Below, one piece after another: positions 24,443-32,018 of a stretch of DNA of 35,720 nucleotides. Positions within the stretch are counted from its first letter, which is position 1, and every line of letters begins with the position of its first letter. The stretch is from Candidatus Palauibacter scopulicola (GTDB lineage: Bacteria; Gemmatimonadota; Gemmatimonadetes; Palauibacterales; Palauibacteraceae): contig NZ_CANPWG010000041.1 of assembly GCF_947581915.1 (NCBI RefSeq), positions 1-35,720 on the forward strand. The letters are read 5' to 3'. A program made the translations under genes and the position numbers. The notes under the pieces were generated by a model. It worked only from the letters and a program-made list of their open reading frames with translations. It did not search any database and was not told where the DNA came from.

Positions 24443-25666
24443 ATGCACGTCGTATTCGTCGAACCCCTGTTTCCCGGAAACCAGAAGGACTTCGTGCGCG
24501 GTCTGCACGAAGTCGGCGCCGAGGTGTCCGCGGTGGGCGAAGCGCCGCCGGAAGCGCTGGGCTCCGACCTGCACGGGTGGCTCACCAGCTATGAGCAGGT
24601 CGGCTCCGTGTGCGACGAGGGCGCCCTCGCGCGCGCCGTTCACGAGATCCACCGGCGGCGCCCCGTGGACCGCCTCGAGGCCACCGTCGAAGCCCACATC
24701 CTCCCGGTCGCCCGCGTGCGGGAAGCCGCGGGACTGGCCGGGACGTCCGTGAGGACCGCGCACCTGTGCCGCGACAAGCCGGCGATGAAGGACGCGCTTC
24801 GGGATGCGGGGATCGCGACCGCCCAGTCGATGGGCGGGGGCGACGCGGAGGAGATCGCGGGGTTCGGCCGGAGGGTCGGCTATCCGCTCATCGTCAAGCC
24901 GCGCGCCGGGGCCGGCGCCTCGGGCACGTATCGCGTCGAGGACGAGGCGCAGCTCGCGGCGCTGCTCCCGCGCCTCGGCGTCGGGCATGGCGCCGAAGTC
25001 GCCGTCGAGGAGTTCGTGGACGGCCACGAGGCCTTCTACGACACGCTGACGGTGGGTGGCACGGTGGTCCACGACTTCATGACCCACTACTACCCCAACG
25101 TGCTCGAGGCGATGCGGACGAGGGAGGTGTCGCCCCAGTTCATCGCCACGAACCGGATCGACACCGCCGACGCCTACGCGGAGGTCCGGGAACTCGGGCG
25201 GCGGGTCATCGACGCGCTCGAGATCGGGACGTCCGCCACCCACATGGAATGGTTCTTCGGCGAGAAGGGACTCAGGTTCTCCGAGATCGGCTGCCGTCCG
25301 CCCGGCGTGCGGGCCTGGGACCTGTACGGGGCGGCGAACGAAATGGACGTGTACCGCGAGTGGGCGGCCTGCATCGTGCATGGCCGCAAACTGCGGGACC
25401 CGTCGCGCCGCTACTCCGCGGGGATCGTGACGCTGCGGCCCGAAAACGATGGGCGCATCGCGGGGTATGAGGGTCTGGAGAAGGTGGAAGCCCGCTTCGG
25501 AGAGTGGATCATCGACACGCATCTGCCGCCGCCCGGCACGCCCACGCAGCCCGTGGAGGCCGGGTACATGGCGAACGCCTGGCTCCGGCTGCGGCACCCG
25601 GACTACGACGAACTGCGCCGCATGCTCGACGCCGTCGGACGCTGGGTGAGAGTGCGCGCCGCATGA
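24443..25666 (+). CDS. ATP-grasp ligase C
   Basis: A 407-residue ATP-grasp enzyme and first gene of the rightward operon. The N-terminal domain is MHVVFVEPLFPGNQKDFVRG. Then come CRDKPAMKDALRDAGI, the nucleotide strand GYPLIVKPRAGAGASGTYRV with Lys152, VEEFVDGHEAFYDTLTVGG, and ATHMEWFFGEKGLRFSEIG with CRPPG. It is closest in plan to ligase A, also beginning V.FV.P..P. The three appear to be products of local duplication, one of them inverted. ATG 24443 opens the Rossmann strand. The stop overlaps the S51 peptidase start (ATGA), tying the ligase to peptide hydrolysis. The substrate is unknown; an amino-acid or peptide amide is most likely. Confidence 0.9.
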   Translation: MHVVFVEPLFPGNQKDFVRGLHEVGAEVSAVGEAPPEALGSDLHGWLTSYEQVGSVCDEGALARAVHEIHRRRPVDRLEATVEAHILPVARVREAAGLAGTSVRTAHLCRDKPAMKDALRDAGIATAQSMGGGDAEEIAGFGRRVGYPLIVKPRAGAGASGTYRVEDEAQLAALLPRLGVGHGAEVAVEEFVDGHEAFYDTLTVGGTVVHDFMTHYYPNVLEAMRTREVSPQFIATNRIDTADAYAEVRELGRRVIDALEIGTSATHMEWFFGEKGLRFSEIGCRPPGVRAWDLYGAANEMDVYREWAACIVHGRKLRDPSRRYSAGIVTLRPENDGRIAGYEGLEKVEARFGEWIIDTHLPPPGTPTQPVEAGYMANAWLRLRHPDYDELRRMLDAVGRWVRVRAA

Positions 25667-26682
25667 AGGCGTCGAGATGGCGCCGGGCGGCCGACGACGC
25701 GGGGCGCCGGCCGGCCGACGACGCCGGACGCCGGCCGCCGCTCGTCCTCCTCGGTCCGCGCGGAGGCGACCTCGCGCTCCCGGACGTGGTGCGGGAACTG
25801 GAGGCCGCGGGTGCCCTGTCGCGGGGCGCGCGGATCGCCGCCATCACCTCCGGGTGGCGGGACCGCGAGGCCAACGAGGGACTCATCGATCCATGCCTCG
25901 CGGACCGCGTCGTGGATCTCGAACTCTATCGGCGCTCCGACCGGATCGCCGAGGCCGACGCGGAACTCGCGCGCGCGCACCGGGAGACGCGGGACCGGCT
26001 CCGGTCGCTGCGTCGCGCCTACAATCTGCGCCTCCACGGTCTCATCGAGGCGCACCAGCGGCTGGCCGAACTGCGCGGGGACGAGTCCGTGCTCCGTGCC
26101 GAGCGGGACGAAGCCCTCGGGGCTATTCGGCGCCTCGACGCACGGCACCTGAGCCGCGTGACCGAGATCCGGTCGGAGTTCGAGCGCCGCATGACACCCT
26201 CCGAGCGCGATGCCGTGCGATTGCAACGGCGCGAGGTGGGCGAGAGGCTCGAGGGCACGGAGGCGATCGTCCTGGAGGGCGGGCACGTCGGGAACCTGCT
26301 GAGCCGCCTGCGGCTGTTCGGGGGACGGAAGCTCCTGGACGGACGCCCCGTGATCGGCCGGTCGGCCGGGGCCATGGTGCTGACGGAGCGCGTCGTGCTC
26401 TTTCACGATCGGCCGCCTTGGGGCGAGGGCCACCCCGAGGTGTTCGACGCGGGGCTGGGGATCGCCGAAGGGCTCGTCGCCCTTCCGCACGCTTCGGCCC
26501 GCCTCGCGCTGGACGACCGGACGCGGGGAGCGCGGCTCGCGGCCCGCTTCTCTCCCGCCTCCTGCGTCCTCCTCGACCCCGGCCACCGACTCGACCGGGC
26601 CGGGCACGGCTGGAGCGGCGGCGACGGGGTCGAGCGCCTCGACGCGGCGGGCCGCCGCGTCCCCTTCCGCACGGCGGCGTAG
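25663..26682 (+). CDS. S51 family serine peptidase (cyanophycinase / peptidase E-like)
   Basis: A 339-residue protein with the class-I glutamine-amidotransferase-like S51 fold. It opens PPLVLLGPRGGD and has ITSGWRDREANEG, an insert of basic helices at about 90-190, VLEGGHVGNLLSRL, and the nucleophile motif GRSAGAM with Ser234. ALPHASARL near 275 probably supplies the catalytic histidine. Relatives hydrolyse cyanophycin to beta-Asp-Arg or aspartyl dipeptides, so it may cleave an isopeptide or unusual peptide made by the adjacent ligases. The long helical insert between the first strands and the nucleophile is unusual for the family. The N-terminus contains a duplicated ADDAGRRP segment. Start ATG 25663 overlaps ligase C. 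Classification is good; substrate is inferred. Confidence 0.78.
   Translation: MKASRWRRAADDAGRRPADDAGRRPPLVLLGPRGGDLALPDVVRELEAAGALSRGARIAAITSGWRDREANEGLIDPCLADRVVDLELYRRSDRIAEADAELARAHRETRDRLRSLRRAYNLRLHGLIEAHQRLAELRGDESVLRAERDEALGAIRRLDARHLSRVTEIRSEFERRMTPSERDAVRLQRREVGERLEGTEAIVLEGGHVGNLLSRLRLFGGRKLLDGRPVIGRSAGAMVLTERVVLFHDRPPWGEGHPEVFDAGLGIAEGLVALPHASARLALDDRTRGARLAARFSPASCVLLDPGHRLDRAGHGWSGGDGVERLDAAGRRVPFRTAA
25690..25737 (+). repeat. 24-bp tandem repeat in the S51 gene
   Basis: Two in-frame 24-bp units, 25690-25713 and 25714-25737, differing at only two positions. Each encodes ADDAGRRP near the N-terminus of the S51 protein, before the first beta-strand. Unit number could vary between strains. 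Confidence 0.85.
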
Positions 26683-26735
26683 TCCGGCCCATGCGATTCG
26701 ATCCCCACGCCCGGGCCCACCGGCAGGAGCCATCG

Positions 26736-27887
26736 ATGCCGCGTTCGACCGCGATCGCGGCGCTCGAGGAGCGGCTCGCGTCCGGTTCCGGCGGGCCGGA
26801 TGCGGTGGGCGCGTTCCTCGATGCGCACGAGTTCCCGCTCGCCGAGCCGCCCCTTTACACCTTCGTGTACCGGGGCCATGCCGACGCCGTCCGGCTCCGG
26901 CACTGGGTACACGGCCTCCAGACCTCGGCGCCCTTCCGCCGGCTGGAGGGAACGGACCTCTGGTGCTACACGCTCGAACTCCCCGACGAATCCCGGGTGG
27001 AGTACAAGATCGAGGTCCTCGCCGGCGGCCGCGCGGAGTGGATCGAGGACCCGCTGAACCCCCAGCGCGCCCGCGATCCGTTCGGGGCGAACTCCGTCGT
27101 CCAGGCGCGGGGCTATGAGATCCCCGACTGGGCCCGCGAGCGCGAGGGAGTCCGGCGCGGCGAGCTGGATGAACTCGCGGTCGAGAGCGAGGCCTTGGAG
27201 TCGGCGCGGCACGTGAGCGTGTACCGTCCGGCCGATTTCCGCGCCAACCGCCGCTACCCGCTGCTCATCGTGCACGACGGCGGGGACTACGTCGAGTACG
27301 CCGGCCTGAGGCAGGTGCTCGACCAACTGATCGATCGCTTCGAGATCCCCCGGATGATCGTGGCGTTGCTGCACCCGGGCGACCGGATGTCGGAATACTC
27401 GGCGGATCCGGCACACGCGCGGTTCGTCGCCGAGGAGTTGCTCCCGCGCCTCGAGCACGACTACCCGCTCCTCCCGGACTCCGGGTCGCGCGGCCTCATG
27501 GGCGCGAGTCTGGGCGCCGTCGCCTCCTTCCACGCCGCGCTCGAATACCCGGGGCGCTTCGGCCGCTTGCTGCTCCAGTCGGGCTCGTTTCTGTTCACGG
27601 ACATCGGCGCCAACGAGAGCGGCCCCGTGTTCGACCGCGTCGTCGACATGATGAACGCGTACCGCGCGGCGCCGACCGCCATCGCCGAGAAGGCGTTCGT
27701 CTCGGTGGGTGTGTACGAACCGCTGGTCTCCGAAAACCGGGCCCTGATCCCGGCCCTCCGCCGCGGCGGGGCGGAGGTGCGCTTCGTCGAGTCGCGGGAC
27801 GGCCACAACTGGGAGAACTGGCGGGACCGCCTGCGCGAGGGTCTGTCGTGGCTCTTCCCGGGCCCGCTCTGGATGGTCTACGAATGA
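26736..27887 (+). CDS. Enterochelin esterase-like hydrolase (Fes/COG2382 type)
   Basis: A 383-residue serine esterase. The N-terminal part (about 35-150) is an early-set beta-sandwich, with YTFVYRGHADAVRLRHWVHG and WCYTLELPDESRVEYKIEV followed by DPLNPQRARDPFG. The alpha/beta hydrolase half has YPLLIVHDGGDYVEYAGLRQ, the nucleophile GASLG with Ser258, and DGHNWENWRDRL with His357. Family members open cyclic trilactone siderophores or cleave sugar-linked aromatic esters. No siderophore or NRPS genes occur here, so it more likely acts on an ester made by, or conjugated to, the product of the adjacent ligases. I chose ATG 26736, with AGGAG seven bases upstream; ATG 26691 would add 15 residues. 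It carries no signal peptide, so it is cytosolic. Confidence 0.85.
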   Translation: MPRSTAIAALEERLASGSGGPDAVGAFLDAHEFPLAEPPLYTFVYRGHADAVRLRHWVHGLQTSAPFRRLEGTDLWCYTLELPDESRVEYKIEVLAGGRAEWIEDPLNPQRARDPFGANSVVQARGYEIPDWAREREGVRRGELDELAVESEALESARHVSVYRPADFRANRRYPLLIVHDGGDYVEYAGLRQVLDQLIDRFEIPRMIVALLHPGDRMSEYSADPAHARFVAEELLPRLEHDYPLLPDSGSRGLMGASLGAVASFHAALEYPGRFGRLLLQSGSFLFTDIGANESGPVFDRVVDMMNAYRAAPTAIAEKAFVSVGVYEPLVSENRALIPALRRGGAEVRFVESRDGHNWENWRDRLREGLSWLFPGPLWMVYE

Positions 27888-29161
27888 CGGCCACCGCGGC
27901 GTCGGCGCGCGAGGTGACGCGCCGCATCGGCCTCTCGCTCGGCGCGGACCTGTGCTGGCCCATCGCCTACCGCGCGATCCTCGAACGGCTGGACCCCCGG
28001 ATCCCCTCGTCCAAGGGCACGATCCGGTTCCATGTCGAGGACGTCACGATCGAGCCCTTCGACCTGCAGCAGAAGGGGAAGTACGACGTCGTCATCGACC
28101 GCCTCACGCACTGGTACTTCCCGACGCGGGAGTGGATCAAGAAGTCGGTGATCATGGACGGGCTCTACGTGTTCAACAATCCGTGGAGCGTCCAGTCGAT
28201 GGAGAAGCACTCCACCTACTGCGCGATGATGCGGCTGGGTCTTCCGGTTCCGCGGACGTGGCTCCTCCCGCCCAAGTCCTACGACCCGCAGGACGATCTG
28301 GCGGTCACCCTGAAACGCTACGCGCGGCTCTTCGACCTTCCCGCCGTGGCGCACGACCTGGGTTATCCCGTGTTCATGAAGCCCTACGACGGCGGCGGCT
28401 GGCGCGGCGTGTCGAGGATCGGGGACGACGAGGCGCTCGGCGCCGCCTACGATGAGAGCGGCAAGTTCGTCATGCACCTGCAGCAGGGGGTGGAGCACGA
28501 CCGCTTCGTCCGCTGCATCGGACTGGGCCCCCAGACGCGCGCCGTCCTCTACGACCCCGGCGCCGCCGCCCACGACCGCTACACCGTCGAGCGAGACCGC
28601 CTGGAGCCTTCGGATGCCGGGGCGATCCGGGACACGACGCTCACGATCAACGCGTTTTTCGGGTGGGACTTCAACTCGTGCGAGGTGCTTCGCAGCGGCG
28701 GACGGTGGATGCCGATCGACTTCGCGAACCCCTGTCCGGATTCGCAGGTCACCTCGCTCCACTACCACTTTCCTTGGCTCATCAAGGCGAACCTCCGCTG
28801 GTCCCTTTTCTGCGCAGCGACCCGGCGCACGATGCGCATCAACCTCGACTGGCGGCCGTTCTTCGACGCCTGCCGCCCGGAAATGTCGGTCGGAGAAAAG
28901 GTCCGGGCTTGCGCCCGGATCGCGGAGGCGCGGTTCGAGACCGACCGGTTCGTGGAGTTCTGCGGGACGCACCTCGCGGAACTCGACGAGGTGGCCGACG
29001 AGTTCTTCGGCAGCGAGGCGGCCCGCGACGCGGTGCGCGCGAAGGTGGCCTCGCTCTACCCCGATCACGAGATCGAGGAGTTCACCGCGCTCTTCCTCCA
29101 CCGCATACAGGCGGCCCGCCGGGAGGAACCCCCCGGCTCCGTGCCGATTCTCGCCTCATGA
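27884..29161 (+). CDS. ATP-grasp ligase D, distinct from A-C
   Basis: A 425-residue ATP-grasp protein not closely related to the three neighbours. The N-terminal part (IGLSLGADLCWPIAYRAILE, then KYDVVIDRLTHWYFPTREWIKK) precedes GLYVFNNPWSVQSMEKHSTY, the kind of segment that positions the ATP-grasp lid in RimK/DdlB-like ligases. The nucleotide-binding part is GYPVFMKPYDGGGWRGVSRI with Lys166, and MPIDFANPCPDS near 285 probably provides the metal-binding acid and Asn. The C-terminal 140 residues are helical. It overlaps the Fes-like gene (ATGA) and is itself overlapped by the next esterase, so production of the three is coupled. The substrate is unknown; use of a carboxylate acceptor is inferred from the fold. 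Confidence 0.87.
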   Translation: MTATAASAREVTRRIGLSLGADLCWPIAYRAILERLDPRIPSSKGTIRFHVEDVTIEPFDLQQKGKYDVVIDRLTHWYFPTREWIKKSVIMDGLYVFNNPWSVQSMEKHSTYCAMMRLGLPVPRTWLLPPKSYDPQDDLAVTLKRYARLFDLPAVAHDLGYPVFMKPYDGGGWRGVSRIGDDEALGAAYDESGKFVMHLQQGVEHDRFVRCIGLGPQTRAVLYDPGAAAHDRYTVERDRLEPSDAGAIRDTTLTINAFFGWDFNSCEVLRSGGRWMPIDFANPCPDSQVTSLHYHFPWLIKANLRWSLFCAATRRTMRINLDWRPFFDACRPEMSVGEKVRACARIAEARFETDRFVEFCGTHLAELDEVADEFFGSEAARDAVRAKVASLYPDHEIEEFTALFLHRIQAARREEPPGSVPILAS

Positions 29162-29910
29162 AACTCAACGCCAGTTGGTGGTCGCACCGCCTCGGCCAGG
29201 AGGTCAACGTCGCGCGCTGGGGCGAGGTCGGCGTGCCCTTCCTCATGTTCCCGACCGCCGGAGGAGACGCGGAGGAGATCGAGCGCTTCCTCGTCATCGA
29301 CACGGTCGCGGACTACCTGGCGGACGGCCGGATCAAGGTCTATTCGTGCGACAGCGTGGCGGGCCGCGTCATGCTCGGACGCGAGGGGACGCCGGAACAC
29401 CGCATGACCGTCCTCGACCGGTTTCAGGAGTTCGTCTACCGCGAGTTCGTCCCCATGATCCGCGAGGACTGCAACGATCCCGGGATCGAGGTCATCGTCG
29501 CGGGCTCCTCGATCGGCGCGTTCAACGCGCTCGCCATGCTGTGCCGGTTCCCCGACGCCTTCTCGCACGCCGTGTGCATGAGCGGCACGTATGACCTCCA
29601 GCGCTTTCTGAAACACGAGACCGGGGCCGAAGCGAGAGCCACTGGCGACTTCTACCGCGCGTCGCCCGTACACCACTTGCCGCAACTCGCGGGCGAGACG
29701 CTGGACCGGCTGCGCCAGCGCTTCGTCCTCCTCGCCTCCGGGCGCGGGCGGGCGGAGGACATCGGCGAGTCCTGGCGCGCGGCCTCGCTCCTGGGGCGGA
29801 AGGGCGTGCCGAACCGCGTCGACGACTGGGGCGAGGAGTGGCACCACGACTGGCCCACGTGGCGCCACATGCTCGTACGCTACCTCGACGAGCTGCTCCC
29901 GGCTCCCTAG
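29158..29910 (+). CDS. Compact esterase (COG4947/PHB depolymerase-like)
   Basis: A 250-residue alpha/beta hydrolase. LMFPTAGGDAEEIERFLVID opens the fold, the nucleophile elbow is AGSSIGAFNAL with Ser118, and HHDWPTWRHML near the C-terminus carries the likely catalytic His. Proteins of this type are small cytosolic esterases with no proven natural substrate. It starts at ATG 29158, overlapping ligase D (ATGA), and is the last gene of the rightward operon. Its TAG stop lies in the left arm of an inverted repeat shared with convergent glgB. With the Fes-like enzyme it gives the cluster two serine esterases, suggesting the product carries or passes through an ester. Confidence 0.82.
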   Translation: MKLNASWWSHRLGQEVNVARWGEVGVPFLMFPTAGGDAEEIERFLVIDTVADYLADGRIKVYSCDSVAGRVMLGREGTPEHRMTVLDRFQEFVYREFVPMIREDCNDPGIEVIVAGSSIGAFNALAMLCRFPDAFSHAVCMSGTYDLQRFLKHETGAEARATGDFYRASPVHHLPQLAGETLDRLRQRFVLLASGRGRAEDIGESWRAASLLGRKGVPNRVDDWGEEWHHDWPTWRHMLVRYLDELLPAP

Positions 29911-29930
29911 CGGGGGCCGCCGGCCGCTAG
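29907..29930. terminator. Bidirectional hairpin between the convergent esterase and glgB genes
   Basis: CTAGCGG (29907-29913) and CCGCTAG (29924-29930) are perfect inverted repeats with a 10-nt GC-rich loop. The left arm contains the esterase TAG and the right arm contains the glgB TAG on the other strand, so both messages end within the same hairpin. No U-tract follows on either side. Confidence 0.5.
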
Positions 29931-31951
29931 TCGCCTTCCTCCGGCGCTTCCGAGCGCTGGAGAACGAGGAAGGCCAGCGGCGGGAGGTCGACGGGAAGCG
30001 AGGCGGGACGCGCGTGGTGCGGGACGTCCTCCGCGCGAACCGGAAGCGCCGTGCGCCCGCCCCCGCCGAACTCCGGGTCGCCGCTGTCGAGGAGGACGCG
30101 GTACGGGCCGGCTTCGGGAAGGGCGACCCGATACCCCGGCCACGCGGTGGCGGAGAAATTTGCCACCACGACGACGGCCCCCTCCCACTCCGGTCGCCAC
30201 CGCAGGTAGCTCAGCACGCTGCGCTTCGCGTCGTGCACGTCCAGCCACTCGAAGCCTTCCGGCGCGTGGTCCAGGGCGTGTAGCGCGGGTTCGCCTCGGT
30301 AGAGACGGTTCAGCGCGCGCACCCAGCGCTGGAGCCCGCGGTGCATCGCGTGCGCCGGGTTCGCTGACGCATCCAGCAGACTCCAGTCCAGCGCGCCGTC
30401 TTCGTTCCATTCCCGCCGCTCTCCGATCTCCCCTCCCATGAACAGGAGCTTGGCCCCCGGGTGCGTCCACATGTAGCCGAGGAGGAGGCGGAGGCCGGCG
30501 AACTTCTCCTCGTCCATCCCCGGCACCTTCTCCAACAGAGAACGCTTGAGGTGAACGACTTCATCGTGCGACAGGGGAAGGAGATGTCGTTCCGTGTGCG
30601 CGTAGTGAAGCGAGAACGTCAGGCGCCGGTGCAGGCGGGGCCGCCGCTCCGGCGGAGCGGCCAGGACGCGGAGCGTGTCGTTCATCCATCCCATGTTCCA
30701 CTTGAAGTCGAACCCGAGCCCGTCCTCGTCCGCGGGCGCTGTCACGCCGGGCCACGCGCTGCTCTCCTCCGCGAACAGAAGGACGCCGGGAAAGCGGTCG
30801 TGGACCATCTCCGACAGCGTCCTGAGGAAGGCGATCGCGCCGAGGTTCTCCCGTCCCCCGAGTTCGTTCGGCTCCCACTCCCCCTCTTCGCGCGAGTAGT
30901 CGAGGTGGAGCATCGACGCCACCGCATCGACGCGCAGGCCGTCCGCGTGGTAACGCTCGATCCAGTAGCGCGCGCTCGAGAGAAGGAAGGAGACGACCTC
31001 CGGCCGGCCGAAGTCGAAGGCGAGCGTGCCCCAGTCCGGATGAACGGCCCGCGACTCCTCCCCGATCTCGTAGAGGGGCGCCCCATCGAACGTCCTCAGG
31101 CCGTGGAGGTCGGGGCCGAAATGGCCCGGCACCCAGTCGAGCACGACGCCCAGCCCCAGGCGGTGGGCCTCATCGACGAAATGCGCGAAGTCCTCCGGAG
31201 GGCCGTAGCGGGAGGTGGGGGCGAAGTACCCGACCGTCTGGTATCCCCAGCTCCCGTCGTACGGGTGTTCCATGACGGGGAGGAGTTCGATGTGGGTGAA
31301 GCCGAGGTCGGCGGCGTAGGGCAGCAGTTCCCGGGCGAGCGCGCGGTACCCCAGCCACGAACCGTCCGCGTGCCGGCGCCAGGAACCGGGGTGGACCTCG
31401 TAGATGGAGATGGGTACGTCGGGGGCCGCGCGTCCGCGGCGCGTCTCGACCCACGCCGCATCCGTCCATGCGTAGGGGGCGGTCGAGGCCACGCGCGACG
31501 CGGTGCCCGGCCGGACTTCGGCGGCGCGTCCGAGCGGATCCGCCTTGTCGACTGCGAGGGAGGGCCCGTCCGGCGCTTCGTCCGCCGCTTCGTCCGCCGC
31601 GGAGCGCACCTGGAACTTGTACAGGTCTCCCGGCCCGACGCCGGGGAGGAAGCGTTCCCACACACCGGCGTCGTCCACCGGGGACATGGGATGCGCCGCT
31701 CCGTCCCACGCGTTGAAAGAGCCCACGACGCTGACGCCGCGGGCGCGCGGGGCCCATACGGCGAAACGCGTCCCCGGCTCCCCGCCCCGCTCGCACGGGT
31801 GCGCGCCGAGGAGGTCGTGGAGCGCGGACTCCCGTCCCGCGCGGAACGCCTCGAAGTCGGCGGCCTTCAGGGGGAACGAAGGATCGGGCGCCGGGGTTTG
31901 GAGAGGTCCGGGAGGGGTACTAGATTTTTCGTGTTCGATCTGCCACCTCAT
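29927..31951 (-). CDS. glgB: 1,4-alpha-glucan branching enzyme GlgB (GH13)
   Basis: Cuts alpha-1,4-glucan chains and rejoins them as alpha-1,6 branches during glycogen synthesis in the cytosol. About 674 residues. The N-terminal CBM48/E-set is seen as TRFAVWAPRARGVSVVGSFN. The GH13 barrel follows, with IYEVHPGSWRR, GFTHIELLPVMEHPYDGSWG, DGLRVDAVASMLHLDYSR (nucleophile Asp342) and LLFAEESSAWP (acid Glu395). Their 53-residue spacing equals that in E. coli GlgB. LSHDEVVHLKRSLLEKVPG and MGGEIGERREWNEDG complete the set. I chose ATG 31951; GTG 31996 would add 15 residues. Neither has a strong Shine-Dalgarno, and the first codons (AAATCTAGTACC) are unusually AT-rich. It is divergent from glgA. Confidence 0.94.
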   Translation of the reverse strand: MRWQIEHEKSSTPPGPLQTPAPDPSFPLKAADFEAFRAGRESALHDLLGAHPCERGGEPGTRFAVWAPRARGVSVVGSFNAWDGAAHPMSPVDDAGVWERFLPGVGPGDLYKFQVRSAADEAADEAPDGPSLAVDKADPLGRAAEVRPGTASRVASTAPYAWTDAAWVETRRGRAAPDVPISIYEVHPGSWRRHADGSWLGYRALARELLPYAADLGFTHIELLPVMEHPYDGSWGYQTVGYFAPTSRYGPPEDFAHFVDEAHRLGLGVVLDWVPGHFGPDLHGLRTFDGAPLYEIGEESRAVHPDWGTLAFDFGRPEVVSFLLSSARYWIERYHADGLRVDAVASMLHLDYSREEGEWEPNELGGRENLGAIAFLRTLSEMVHDRFPGVLLFAEESSAWPGVTAPADEDGLGFDFKWNMGWMNDTLRVLAAPPERRPRLHRRLTFSLHYAHTERHLLPLSHDEVVHLKRSLLEKVPGMDEEKFAGLRLLLGYMWTHPGAKLLFMGGEIGERREWNEDGALDWSLLDASANPAHAMHRGLQRWVRALNRLYRGEPALHALDHAPEGFEWLDVHDAKRSVLSYLRWRPEWEGAVVVVANFSATAWPGYRVALPEAGPYRVLLDSGDPEFGGGGRTALPVRAEDVPHHARPASLPVDLPPLAFLVLQRSEAPEEGD

Positions 31952-32018
31952 CGCGGCGGGTCCGTCCGGACCGGGCGCCGTCCCTTGCAGCCGCACTTAC
32001 GCCACTTCGCGACGAAGT
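31952..32018. promoter_or_regulatory. glgB-glgA divergent control region with two dyads
   Basis: 67 bases hold both starts' upstream signals. GGTCCG-TC-CGGACC (31959-31972) is a perfect 6+6 inverted repeat and a possible operator. ACTTCG-CGA-CGAAGT (32004-32018) is a 6-bp hairpin ending at the base before the glgA ATG, where it could mask initiation. No clear -35/-10 pair was found. Confidence 0.45.
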
